A stretch of DNA of 43,220 nucleotides from JAIRVZ01 sp031553415 (GTDB taxonomy: Bacteria > Bacteroidota > Bacteroidia > Bacteroidales > Azobacteroidaceae). The notes under the pieces were generated by a model. The model ran no database searches and had not been told where the DNA came from. It saw nothing but the letters and a program-made list of their open reading frames with translations. The translations under genes and the position numbers were made by a program. Positions 26,623-35,341 of the stretch are shown in pieces. Numbering within the stretch: position 1 is the first letter of the stretch; every line of letters begins with the position of its first letter. The stretch lies in contig JAVBLO010000049.1 of NCBI GenBank assembly GCA_031553415.1, positions 1 through 43,220 of the forward strand, read 5' to 3'.

Positions 26623-26678
26623 TGCCACAGGAATTTCTGCCATCCGGTTTTATGCCGGAGTGGCAGACTCCCGGCACA
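26623..26678 (+). promoter_or_regulatory. Nested inverted repeat between the giant protein and OmpA genes
   Basis: The outer stem pairs GTGCC (26623-26627) with GGCAC (26674-26678). Inside, CTGCCA (26638-26643) pairs with TGGCAG (26662-26667), and CCGG (26645-26648) with CCGG (26656-26659). It lacks a clean T-run, so partial termination or an RNA-processing or stabilising hairpin is more likely than full termination. Confidence 0.5.
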
Positions 26679-26710
26679 AACTTTTCAAAATCTATTATAA
26701 AAGATAATAT

Positions 26711-28174
26711 ATGAAAAAAATATTTATAGCAATTACAGTAGGACTTTTCGCTGTTTCATCTTTTGCCCAAAAACAACAAAACAGACATGAGTTTTCGATT
26801 TGGGTGGCAGGCGGGATTTCCTCTTTGGAATACGATCTTAATGTGGGAAACCATGAAATGGGATATGGCGGATTTGCAGGAATCGGTTACAGCCATTTCA
26901 TAAACTACAATTGGAGCTTAGGCATCGGGGCAGAGTTCTCTTATCTGAATGCAAAAGCGAAGTTCCCTTCTATTTTTGATACATACAATGCTGTTGATAA
27001 AAATTCAAAGTTGTTGTATGAATTGGTAACAGAAGGCCAGAATTATGAGGAAACTCAAAAAGCCTATTATGTTAATATTCCTATCATGGCTCGTTTCCAA
27101 ACTGACATAAGTCAAAAAGGACATAAGTTTTATGTTGGAATCGGACCTAAAATCGGCATCCCGGTAAAGGCTACTTATGACGCCAAAGGTTCGATGAATA
27201 CATATGGATGGGATATCAATGCAAATGGAGTTCGTATAACTAATGACCCATATACTTCGAGTGGCCCGTATGTTAATGATAATGATCCTAATACAAAAAT
27301 GCGTAACCGTGGTTTTGGTACTTATGATGCGGATGCTTCAGGTGATATAGACCTTAAACTGAATTTCATTGCTGCTGCCGAAGCCGGTATCAAATGGAAT
27401 TTGGGAAGTAAAATGGCTTTATACACCGGGTTGTATATCGACTATGGTTTGAATGATATTCTTAAGGGAGATGACCGTGACCTGTCGAAGAATTTTTACG
27501 AATTCAACAATCAGGCTCCTGCTAACTATAATTCAAACAGCATTCTGGATTCCAAATATGCCATGAATATCAACGACCAAAGGGAAAGTTTCACAGATAA
27601 AATGCATACATTATCTGCCGGTTTGAAAATACAGTTGGCATTTGGAAGCAAACCTTTCTCCAAAAAAGAAAAAGATAATGAAAAGGCAGCTTCCATCACT
27701 AATATTTACAACCAGGGTTCCGACAAACCTTTCGAAGGTATTACAGCTGAACAGATGGACGACATCATGAAGCGCAACACTAAGGAAATCCTTGATGCAT
27801 TTAATAAATTAAAAGGAACAATTGCACAGGAAGATCCTGATATGACAGAAGCTATCTACGGATTTGATTTTTCAAAAGACCAGATTCTTTCCCAGATGCA
27901 TCCTGAATTGGAAAGAAAAGTGGAGTTAATGAAAAAGTATCCTAATGCAAGGATGATTCTTGAAGGACATACCGACGATAAAGGTTCGGCTGAATTCAAC
28001 TATCAGTTAGGTTTGGATAGAGCTAATGCTGCAAAAGCTTATATGGTGGCCAAAGGAATTGCTGCAAATCGTTTGACAACTACTTCTAAAGGGAAGACAC
28101 AACCGATTGCTCCAAATACTGATGAAGCCAATTCCCGTATGAACCGCAGGGTAGAGTTTATCTTACAACCTTAA
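26711..28174 (+). CDS. OmpA-family outer-membrane protein with N-terminal beta-barrel
   Basis: The 487-residue protein has a signal peptide (IFIAITVGLFAVSSFAQ). An outer-membrane beta-barrel-like region (about 25-325) contains FSIWVAGGISSLEYDLNVG and ends in LSAGLKIQLAFGSKPF. A short linker and the OmpA C-terminal peptidoglycan-binding domain (about 385-487) follow, with YGFDFSKDQIL, MILEGHTDDKGSAEFNYQLG and NSRMNRRVEFI. The conserved Asp and Arg that bind diaminopimelate are there (TDDKG, NRRVEF). It anchors the outer membrane to the wall. It begins 110 bases after the giant T9SS-sorted protein, an arrangement seen with T9SS cargo in Bacteroidetes, where the OmpA/SprF-type partner helps surface attachment. 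That link is inference here. Confidence 0.92.
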   Translation: MKKIFIAITVGLFAVSSFAQKQQNRHEFSIWVAGGISSLEYDLNVGNHEMGYGGFAGIGYSHFINYNWSLGIGAEFSYLNAKAKFPSIFDTYNAVDKNSKLLYELVTEGQNYEETQKAYYVNIPIMARFQTDISQKGHKFYVGIGPKIGIPVKATYDAKGSMNTYGWDINANGVRITNDPYTSSGPYVNDNDPNTKMRNRGFGTYDADASGDIDLKLNFIAAAEAGIKWNLGSKMALYTGLYIDYGLNDILKGDDRDLSKNFYEFNNQAPANYNSNSILDSKYAMNINDQRESFTDKMHTLSAGLKIQLAFGSKPFSKKEKDNEKAASITNIYNQGSDKPFEGITAEQMDDIMKRNTKEILDAFNKLKGTIAQEDPDMTEAIYGFDFSKDQILSQMHPELERKVELMKKYPNARMILEGHTDDKGSAEFNYQLGLDRANAAKAYMVAKGIAANRLTTTSKGKTQPIAPNTDEANSRMNRRVEFILQP

Positions 28175-28239
28175 ACATAATCGTAGGGAAGGATTTATAA
28201 AAAATGATCTCCCGCCGATTGGATTGTGTTTATTGGATG

Positions 28240-28272
28240 GGGTGTGCCGGTACCGTGGCACACCCTTTTTTT
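28240..28272 (+). terminator. Rho-independent terminator
   Basis: Stem GGGTGTGCC (28240-28248) with GGCACACCC (28257-28265), loop of 8 bases, then seven Ts. It closes the surface module. The convergent proB gene stops at 28278. Confidence 0.92.
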
Positions 28273-28277
28273 GAATG

Positions 28278-29363
28278 TTATTCCAAATAAAGGTAGTCGT
28301 AATGAATAACAGGTTTTCCTCCTTTTTGCCCGACAATTTCCCGTAGTTTTTCACTGTTGTAGCCAACTCTTCCCACTCCGATACTTTGTTTGTCTTCATC
28401 AAAAATCCTGACGATATCGTCTTTTTCGAAGTCGCCTTTTATTTTGGAGATACCTACGGACAATAAGGACGTTGCTTTTTCTCCCAGCAATGCCTCTTTA
28501 GCTCCGTTATTGATATAGATTTCTCCTTTGGCAAACCCGTCAGAATGGGCAATCCATTTTTTGACATTTGAAGTAGTTTTGGGAGATGCTACAAAACGGG
28601 TACAAACAGTATCTTTCTTTTTGTCGTTCAGGTCAAGTAAAATATTATCTTTATTCCCATTTGCGATGATGACTGTAATGCCTTCATCGGCGACTTTGCG
28701 GGCAATGTGATATTTAGTTAACATTCCTCCACGGCCGAAGGATGATTTTGTGGTTTCGATATAATCGGAAATATCTGCTTTGCCGGAATGGATTTCGCGG
28801 ATTACTTCCGATTTGGAATCGGAAGGAGAACCATTATAAATACCGTTGATATTGCTGAGAATAATCAATGTATCCGCGTTCATCATGGTAGCAACCATAC
28901 CCGAAAGTTCGTCGTTGTCGGTAAACATCAGTTCGGTTACGGAAATGGTGTCATTTTCGTTCATGATTGGGATTACTCCGTTTTCGAGCATGACAGTCAT
29001 GCAGTTTTTCTGGTTGAGGTAATGCTGGCGGGTGCCGAGGCTTTCTTTGGTAGTCAGCACTTGTCCGCAGCTAATCCCGTGTTCGCGGAAAAAATCATAA
29101 TAGCGGTTAATCAATTTGGCTTGTCCGACTGCGGAATAAAGCTGGCGGGCAGAAATGTTATCCAATTTACCCCTGGCTTGAACCTCTCCTCTTCCCGAAG
29201 CGACAGCTCCTGAAGATATAAGGATGATTTCCACTCCTTTTTTGTGTAATGTTGCTACCTGGTCGACCAACGATGATAAACGTGTGATATCCAATGTTCC
29301 GTCTGTTCTTGTCAGTACATTACTGCCTATTTTGATTGTTACCCGTTTCATTTTATCCATCAT
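28278..29363 (-). CDS. proB: Glutamate 5-kinase
   Basis: The 361-residue protein has the amino-acid kinase fold: VTIKIGSNVLTRTDGTLDI at the N-terminus, EIILISSGAVASGRGEV (the ATP/glutamate site), NENDTISV (substrate loop) and DNDELSGMVATMMNADTLII. Residues from about 275 (GEIYINNGAKEALLGEKATS) form a C-terminal PUA domain, usual in bacterial ProB. It phosphorylates glutamate in the first step of proline synthesis and is commonly proline-inhibited through this kinase fold. The usual partner proA is not adjacent. The start could be the first ATG (29363) or the one at 29351 (MKRVTIK), which fits the family start better. The stop lies just beyond the terminator at 28240-28272. Confidence 0.95.
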   Translation of the reverse strand: MMDKMKRVTIKIGSNVLTRTDGTLDITRLSSLVDQVATLHKKGVEIILISSGAVASGRGEVQARGKLDNISARQLYSAVGQAKLINRYYDFFREHGISCGQVLTTKESLGTRQHYLNQKNCMTVMLENGVIPIMNENDTISVTELMFTDNDELSGMVATMMNADTLIILSNINGIYNGSPSDSKSEVIREIHSGKADISDYIETTKSSFGRGGMLTKYHIARKVADEGITVIIANGNKDNILLDLNDKKKDTVCTRFVASPKTTSNVKKWIAHSDGFAKGEIYINNGAKEALLGEKATSLLSVGISKIKGDFEKDDIVRIFDEDKQSIGVGRVGYNSEKLREIVGQKGGKPVIHYDYLYLE

Positions 29364-29443
29364 CCCATTTCTTTTTCCGGTCGTATGCTTTCTTGCTTTT
29401 ATGGATTTTTGTTTTGTCCAAAAGTAAAAAATCTTATTGATTT

Positions 29444-30364
29444 TTATTTATTTACCCTGAATTTTTGATTGCCGTTTTTCAGAAAATCGACAATCTGATG
29501 AGCAGCAGCAATTCCGGCATTGATATTAGCTTCGGCAGTTTGAGCGCCCATTTTTTTCGGGGTTGAGAAATATCTCCTGGAATATAGTTCCATCAATTTT
29601 TCGTGATTACCCGGCATGATATCGGTTACATATTTGAAATCCTGGCGTTCTTCCATGATTTTTTCCAAACCGGCTTCATCAATAACTTCTTTGCGGGCAG
29701 TATTAACCAACATGGCTTTTTTAGGCATTTTGCTCAATAAAGCATGATTGATAGATTGTTTTGTTTCGGCTGTAGCAGGAATGTGTAACGAAACAAACTG
29801 ACAGGTTTTATACAATTCTTCAGCCGAATTCAATGCTTTGACTCCATCTTTTTCGATAACATCAACAGGACAGAAGGCGTCATAAGCATATACTTCCATC
29901 CCAAAGCCTTTAGCAATACGGGCCACATTGCGGCCTACGTTTCCATAAGCATGGATTCCTAACTTTTTGCCAAGTAATTCTGTTCCCGAGGAACCATCAT
30001 AAAAATTACGGATTCCGGCAACCATCATTCCGAATACTAATTCGGCAACAGCATTGGCATTTTGTCCGGGCGTATTCATTACACATACATTGTGAGCGGT
30101 AGCGGCATCCAAATCTACATTGTCGTATCCGGCTCCGGCGCGTACAACGATTTTTAAGTTCCTGGCGGCATCCAATACTTCGGCATCAATGATGTCACTT
30201 CGTATAATGATTGCATTGACATCTTTTACAGCATCCAATAACTGAGATTTTTCAGTATATTTTTCTAACAAGGCCAATTCGAAACCTGCTTTTTCAATAA
30301 CTTCCCTGATGCCGTTAACAGCTTCCTGTGCAAAAGGCTTGTCTGTTGCTATTAATACTTTCAT
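29444..30364 (-). CDS. serA: D-3-phosphoglycerate dehydrogenase, Bacteroidetes lysine-type
   Basis: The 306-residue protein has the D-isomer 2-hydroxyacid dehydrogenase layout: the catalytic domain around VRAGAGYDNVDL and MNTPGQNANAVAELVFGMMV, a Rossmann part with GKKLGIHAYGNVGRNVA, and VNTARKEVIDEAGL with the catalytic arginine R224. The usual catalytic His in TPHxGA is replaced: the protein reads STPKKMGAQT, so lysine 270 takes that place. This Lys form is known from Bacteroidetes and is consistent with a functional short PGDH without the regulatory ACT domain. It converts 3-phosphoglycerate to 3-phosphohydroxypyruvate for serine synthesis. serC, often its neighbour, is absent. A 28-base inverted repeat lies upstream (30392-30474). 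Confidence 0.92.
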   Translation of the reverse strand: MKVLIATDKPFAQEAVNGIREVIEKAGFELALLEKYTEKSQLLDAVKDVNAIIIRSDIIDAEVLDAARNLKIVVRAGAGYDNVDLDAATAHNVCVMNTPGQNANAVAELVFGMMVAGIRNFYDGSSGTELLGKKLGIHAYGNVGRNVARIAKGFGMEVYAYDAFCPVDVIEKDGVKALNSAEELYKTCQFVSLHIPATAETKQSINHALLSKMPKKAMLVNTARKEVIDEAGLEKIMEERQDFKYVTDIMPGNHEKLMELYSRRYFSTPKKMGAQTAEANINAGIAAAHQIVDFLKNGNQKFRVNK

Positions 30365-30391
30365 TGTTTTTTTTAGAGTTTAGAGTTAAGA

Positions 30392-30474
30392 AATGAAAAA
30401 TGAAAAATGAAAAATTAAACAATAAAATATAGTTTTATTTCTGACATTTAATTTTTCATTTTTCATTTTTCATT
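30392..30474. repeat. Perfect 28-base inverted repeat
   Basis: Arms 30392-30419 and 30447-30474 are exact reverse complements, built of AATGAAA units, with a 27-base spacer that itself contains a 7-base stem (30421-30427 with 30433-30439). It lies between the hybrid-kinase gene and serA, both on the minus strand. Confidence 0.92.
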
Positions 30475-30485
30475 CTCACCCGTGT

Positions 30486-32969
30486 TCATATTGTTTTTAA
30501 AAATTCTTCAGCAGTATTCAATTGTTCCGATGTTAATTGAATTAATTGGTTTATTTTTTCAGGTTCAGTAGAACCATTTTCTATTTCAACAAGGACGGAG
30601 ACTAAATCATCAGCTGAAATCATCCGCATCAATGGTAACATTTTATGTGCTGTCTTTTTGATTGAGTCCCAATTATTACCGGCCAATGCGTCTGTAATGG
30701 TCTGGATGTTTTTATGAGATTCATCTATAAATGAATGAACAATAGCTTTCCCGGCTTCAATATCTTCCGGTGCGAATTCCATTAATGCTGCAAAACCTTT
30801 TTCTTTCTTTCCTCTTAGTGATGGACATTGATAGTCTTTTACTCCGAAAAATTGATGCACAATATCCATAATAGATTCGGAAGTGAATGGTTTGGAAATA
30901 AATCCTGAGAATCCGGCCTCGTTGAATTTTTGTTCCGAAACTTTTGAACTTCCCGACAGAGCAATTACAGGAACAGTTTGAGCGCCATCGAAAGTTCCCA
31001 TCCTGATTCTTTCTACCAATTCGAAACCATTCATGTCAGGCATTTGAATGTCTGAAAAAATCAAATCAAACTGGTTTGTTTGTATCAATGATAATGCATC
31101 TAATGAATTCTGGCATATTGTAGTATGGAAACCTTCTCCTTTGAGTAATTCCGAATAAAGATTCAGTTGGACAATGTCATCGTCGATAAATAATATTTTT
31201 TTCTCCCTGTTGTTTTTTTCTTCCCTGAGTAGCGGAACCGTAGTTATTTCGTTATCGAATAATTTTTTTTCTGTCTTTTTCAATGGGATTTTAACTGTAA
31301 ATACACTTCCTTTACCCGGTTCGGAAACCAATGTGATAGTTCCGTTCATTCTGGAAATCAATTTCTTGGTGATGGTTAGTCCTAATCCCGAACCTTCTGT
31401 TGTTCCCTTGTGAAAATCCAATCGCCTGAACTCATCGAATATAATTTCCTGATGTTCTTTTTTGATTCCGGATCCGGTATCTTTGACCGACATTTCCAGT
31501 AAATCGTTATTCTCATCAATAGAAGATACCAATGCAGAGAATACGACTTCGCCTTTTGAGCCGGTAAATTTAATCGCATTCGACAATAAGTTTTCACAGA
31601 TTTGCCTTATCCGGTAAGGATCGCTTTCATAGCTTTGCCCTTCTTTGATGCAGCAATCAAACCTGAAATCAAGGTTATTCTTTTGTGCTGTCGGAATGAA
31701 ACTCTGGTAAATATCTTTCAACAGGATAACCGGATAAAACGACATATTCTGTATCTCCTGTTTGTCGGATTCTAACGAATGATAATCCAGCAAGTTCCTC
31801 ACCAATTCCAAAATATGCTCGGAAGAATGTTGCATATTTTCGATATAGTATCTTTCTTTTTCCGAAAGGTTATTCTTTGAAAGCAGTTCCATATAACCTA
31901 TGATGGAACTGATTGGCGCTTTGATATCATGTGTAATCGACAGGATTAACCTTTCCCTTGCATCCAACAAGTCTTCCGCATATTTTTTTGCATTTTCCAA
32001 TTGCTTCCTGTAACGCTGGCTATTGGAAATGGAAGTTAAAGTCATAATCAGGAAGACTAATGTTGTAAGGGATGCCAGCATACCGATCACCGACACAATT
32101 TTTGAGGAACGTTTGAGTGTAATTTCTTTATCCCTCATCAAATTCATGGATGTTTCATACTCCCTTTTTTCCAAGGCCCGGAGTATAATACTTATTTGTG
32201 ATGAGAGATCTTCATTCATCCGGTGCATAAGATTCTGGCGGTGAACGAGGCGTTGGGTCAGGTTGTGGTGCCGTTCTTCATATTTCCATGAAAGTTCCTG
32301 GACATATTGTGTAAGTGTGTCAATCAGTACAGGAATTAAAACGGAGTCCAGCTTTTCTTCTTTCTTTTTAGATACGACTAAGGAAGAATCTGCTTTCCCG
32401 TCAAATACATGCCGCACACGCTCAAAAAATTTTTTCTTACCGGTTGTAACAAATGTACTGTCTTCTATATTATTGACCCTACTTATGGATTGGTGCAAAA
32501 GGTCTTCAAGGTTGCTGTAATCCCTTTTTGAAATGACGGTTTTTTTAACAACTTCTTTGGGTGATTCAGAATTGATGGAATCCAATAATATCGTCATTCG
32601 TTGTATATTAGCCGTTTTAAGCTCTAAAAGCACCATGATGCTGTCCAAGTGGGCAATTACAACAGGATCGTATGTGACATTTTTTAAAGAATCCATTTGA
32701 GCATGAGCATCACTTTTTAATGTCTCATATTCTTTGAGAACTTCAGGACTTAATCCGGTTATAAGTAAGTTCCCGGTACTTTCCACTTTATACAAAGAAG
32801 CCAGCAGGTTACTGGTGGTAACTAATTCCCTGCGTTCGGCAGTAGTATCACTCGACTCGGAAAAATTCACCAATTCTTTATATATCAAAACAATACCTAA
32901 AATACAAAGAGATACCATAATGATAAAACCTATGGTAACTATTGATTTGGTATGTTGCTTTTTCTTCAA
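30486..32969 (-). CDS. Hybrid sensor histidine kinase with receiver and Hpt domains
   Basis: The 827-residue protein has a membrane segment at about 10-30, a long extracytoplasmic helical region (about 31-290) rich in charged coiled-coil residues and without a known sensor fold that I recognise, and a second membrane segment at about 291-313. Then come the HisKA domain with phospho-His H347 (SITHDIKAPISS), the HATPase domain (NLLSNAIKFTGSKG, KDTGSGI), a receiver domain with Asp 641 (LIFSDIQMPDMNG) and a C-terminal Hpt with H776 (TAHKMLP). This is a full phosphorelay in one chain. It starts with TTG at 32969, overlapping the stop of the sigma-54 regulator gene as TTGA, so the two are translationally coupled. 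The signal is unknown. Confidence 0.93.
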   Translation of the reverse strand: MKKKQHTKSIVTIGFIIMVSLCILGIVLIYKELVNFSESSDTTAERRELVTTSNLLASLYKVESTGNLLITGLSPEVLKEYETLKSDAHAQMDSLKNVTYDPVVIAHLDSIMVLLELKTANIQRMTILLDSINSESPKEVVKKTVISKRDYSNLEDLLHQSISRVNNIEDSTFVTTGKKKFFERVRHVFDGKADSSLVVSKKKEEKLDSVLIPVLIDTLTQYVQELSWKYEERHHNLTQRLVHRQNLMHRMNEDLSSQISIILRALEKREYETSMNLMRDKEITLKRSSKIVSVIGMLASLTTLVFLIMTLTSISNSQRYRKQLENAKKYAEDLLDARERLILSITHDIKAPISSIIGYMELLSKNNLSEKERYYIENMQHSSEHILELVRNLLDYHSLESDKQEIQNMSFYPVILLKDIYQSFIPTAQKNNLDFRFDCCIKEGQSYESDPYRIRQICENLLSNAIKFTGSKGEVVFSALVSSIDENNDLLEMSVKDTGSGIKKEHQEIIFDEFRRLDFHKGTTEGSGLGLTITKKLISRMNGTITLVSEPGKGSVFTVKIPLKKTEKKLFDNEITTVPLLREEKNNREKKILFIDDDIVQLNLYSELLKGEGFHTTICQNSLDALSLIQTNQFDLIFSDIQMPDMNGFELVERIRMGTFDGAQTVPVIALSGSSKVSEQKFNEAGFSGFISKPFTSESIMDIVHQFFGVKDYQCPSLRGKKEKGFAALMEFAPEDIEAGKAIVHSFIDESHKNIQTITDALAGNNWDSIKKTAHKMLPLMRMISADDLVSVLVEIENGSTEPEKINQLIQLTSEQLNTAEEFLKTI

Positions 32970-34324
32970 AATTCTATACCGTATTGTCTCATTTTAGAAT
33001 ACAGAGTCTTCCTGTCGATGTCAAGCAAGCTTGCTGCTTTCGATTTGTTGTTTTTCGCTTGTCGCAACGCTTCTTCAATACGTTCTTTTTCGTTGTTGTT
33101 TTTCAAGCTCAAATTGCTTTTTTCAATTGTATTATTTATGGATATTTGCTTAACCGGCTCGTTTACTATATTGGGCGGCAGCAAGTCGGGTGTGATATGA
33201 CTTCCTGGAGCTACTAAAACCATACGGTTGACGATATTCCTTAATTCACGCAGGTTACCCGGCCAGGAATAATTTTTGAGAATATTCATGGTTTCAGGCG
33301 TAAAACCAATCACATTTTTGTTTAAATCCCTGTTGGATATATTGAGGAAATAGTGTGCAAATAATTCTATATCATCCCTGCATTCCTGCAAGCTTGGAAT
33401 TTGAATTGTAAACTCATTGATACGGTGGTATAAATCTAACCTGAAAGTGCCATCGCTCAAGGCTTTATCCAAATCTTCATTGGTGGCTGAAACAATCCTT
33501 ACATCGACAGGGATTTCATTGCTGCTTCCCACAGGCTTAATTCTTTTTTCCTGCAACACGCGAAGCAACTGCATTTGTATATCTGTCGGAAGATTTCCTA
33601 TTTCGTCTAAGAACAAAGTACCTCCGTTGGCTTCTAAGAAATGCCCGGTTTTATTACTTATGGCGCCCGTAAATGAACCTTTTATATGTCCGAAAAATTC
33701 GCTGGCAGCCAGTTCCTTGGAAAGTACTCCGCAGTCGACAGGGACAAACGGACCTTTGGCCCGATCACTTTTTTCATGGATTAACTGGGCTATATGCTCC
33801 TTACCCACACCACTTTCGCCGCGAATCAAAACGGCAAGCCTGGTAGGGGCAACCAAGTCAACATATTCATACAAACGCTTGTATTCGGGAGATTTTCCCC
33901 TGATATATTCGGGAGCTTCTTCTTTGACCTCTTTAACTTTGACTTTTTGCTGTTTATTATTGGTTTGTTTACTGGAAGCTTGTTCTATTTTTTTTAGCAG
34001 TTCTTCGGGGTTAAGGGGTTTTGCTATGTAATCGAAAGCGCCGAGTTTGATGGACTCAACAGCAGTTTGTATCTCAGCATAACCTGTCATCATGATAAAA
34101 ATGACATTTTCATTGATTTCTTTCATCCATTTCAGGAATGAAATTCCACTGTCATCAGGAAGCCTCAAATCTGACAATACCAAATCAGGCATGGATGTAT
34201 TTGCTTCTTTTTTAGCGTCAGTTACATTCAACACCGTCCTTACTTCAAAGCCTTTTTTGGTGAGCCAAGTTTTTAACATCAGACTGAGCGTAAGGTCATC
34301 TTCTACTATTAATATGTTCTCCAT
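32966..34324 (-). CDS. NtrC-type sigma-54-dependent response regulator
   Basis: The 452-residue protein has an N-terminal receiver domain (Asp 52 in LVLSDLRLPDDSG), a linker, then an AAA+ domain with Walker A GESGVGKE (169-176), the sigma-54 contact loop GSFTGA (216-221; the common form is GAFTGA, the Ser variant is frequent) and Walker B GGTLFLDEIGNLP. A Fis-type HTH forms the C-terminus (NNKSKAASLLDIDRKTLYSK). It activates transcription by sigma-54 holoenzyme when phosphorylated, probably by the hybrid kinase downstream, with which it overlaps by 4 bases. The target promoters are not visible in the window; a -12/-24 search would be the way to find them. A -7 box TACTTTTG lies at 34448-34441 on the minus strand. 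Confidence 0.95.
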   Translation of the reverse strand: MENILIVEDDLTLSLMLKTWLTKKGFEVRTVLNVTDAKKEANTSMPDLVLSDLRLPDDSGISFLKWMKEINENVIFIMMTGYAEIQTAVESIKLGAFDYIAKPLNPEELLKKIEQASSKQTNNKQQKVKVKEVKEEAPEYIRGKSPEYKRLYEYVDLVAPTRLAVLIRGESGVGKEHIAQLIHEKSDRAKGPFVPVDCGVLSKELAASEFFGHIKGSFTGAISNKTGHFLEANGGTLFLDEIGNLPTDIQMQLLRVLQEKRIKPVGSSNEIPVDVRIVSATNEDLDKALSDGTFRLDLYHRINEFTIQIPSLQECRDDIELFAHYFLNISNRDLNKNVIGFTPETMNILKNYSWPGNLRELRNIVNRMVLVAPGSHITPDLLPPNIVNEPVKQISINNTIEKSNLSLKNNNEKERIEEALRQAKNNKSKAASLLDIDRKTLYSKMRQYGIEF

Positions 34325-34440
34325 TCCGAGTGTAGTAATATCGTGTTTTTGTTGTATTCAGTTCCAAATATCCACTCCCCTTTTCCACAATACTTTATAT
34401 ATGTATGTGGAAAAAATCAACACTTCTACAAAATTCGCTA

Positions 34441-34448
34441 CAAAAGTA
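34441..34448 (-). promoter_or_regulatory. Predicted -7 box of the sigma-54 regulator/kinase operon
   Basis: TACTTTTG on the minus strand, 117 bases upstream of the start codon. A TTTTTG is 22 bases further up. The rest of 34325-34636 shows no gene; on the plus strand TATCTTTA at 34596 may serve the next gene. Confidence 0.45.
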
Positions 34449-34636
34449 ATCATTTTTTGTATAAGTATAACAAAAATGGACACCGGAAGTTCTTCAAATA
34501 GTCTTTTTTATAATCTTAGATATTAATTGGTTAAAATTACTTTCGGAATATCTCTCAGATTCTTGAATAAATTTTTCTCAATCATTTGCTTTAATTATCT
34601 TTACACATAAATTTGAAGTGTAAAGATTAATGATTC

Positions 34637-35245
34637 ATGAAAAATAAAAACAAATATCCCGTTCGGTTCAGCATTTATACAATAGCTTTGTTGGTATTTT
34701 CTTTTTTCCTTGCCAGGAATAAGGAGATCTGGGTTCTGGAAGTATTTCCAGTGTTGTTAGGCTTTCCCATTTTGTTTTTTACCTATTCTAAGTTTCAATT
34801 TACAAAACTCGTATATATTTTATTCGCCATCCATTTCCTGATACTTTGTGTCGGTGGTATTTATACCTATGCAGAAGTGCCCCTTGGTTTTTGGATGCAG
34901 GATTGGTTTGGTTTTACACGGAATAATTATGATAAAATAGGGCATTTTGCCCAAGGCTTTGTTCCTGCTATCCTGACCAGGGAACTTTTATTGCGTACAT
35001 CTCCGTTGAAACCCGGCAAATGGCTTGCATTCATTACTGTTTCTATTTGCCTGGCGATAAGCGCTTTTTATGAATTGATAGAATGGTGGGTTTCTGCTGC
35101 AAAGGATAATACTGCAGAAGAATTTTTAGGTACACAGGGATATGAGTGGGATACCCAATCGGACATGTTTTTTGCACTTATAGGAGCTACAATTGCCTTG
35201 TTTGTTTTATCAAAAATACATAATAAAATGATTTCGACCAGGTAA
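34637..35245 (+). CDS. DUF2238 (YjdF-like) inner-membrane protein
   Basis: The 202-residue protein has about six hydrophobic segments. The family signature is present: FGFTRNNYDKIGHFAQGFVP, and ISAFYELIEWWVSAA with EEFLGTQGYEWDTQSDMFFALIGA. The conserved acidic and His residues of the signature (Asp, His, Glu, Asp) are spread around the membrane, which suggests a catalytic or metal-binding role, but the function is not known. It stands alone on the plus strand next to the two-component operon, divergently oriented. It could be a target of that operon, which is speculation only. Confidence 0.88.
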   Translation: MKNKNKYPVRFSIYTIALLVFSFFLARNKEIWVLEVFPVLLGFPILFFTYSKFQFTKLVYILFAIHFLILCVGGIYTYAEVPLGFWMQDWFGFTRNNYDKIGHFAQGFVPAILTRELLLRTSPLKPGKWLAFITVSICLAISAFYELIEWWVSAAKDNTAEEFLGTQGYEWDTQSDMFFALIGATIALFVLSKIHNKMISTR

Positions 35246-35263
35246 TGGTTATCAATAAAGTAA

Positions 35264-35290
35264 AATCTGTGTAATCTGTGAAATCTGTGT
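35264..35290. repeat. Tandem 9-base repeat AATCTGTGW, 3 copies
   Basis: Copies at 35264-35272, 35273-35281 and 35282-35290 (AATCTGTGT, AATCTGTGA, AATCTGTGT), in the 96 bases between the DUF2238 gene and sdaA. Confidence 0.85.
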
Positions 35291-35310
35291 GCAATATTCA
35301 AGAACAAGAC

Positions 35311-35318
35311 TATCTTTG
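35311..35318 (+). promoter_or_regulatory. Predicted -7 box of sdaA
   Basis: TATCTTTG, 23 bases upstream of the sdaA ATG. The -33 element is unclear. Confidence 0.5.
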
Positions 35319-35341
35319 TTCCGCAAACATGAAAAACTTCA

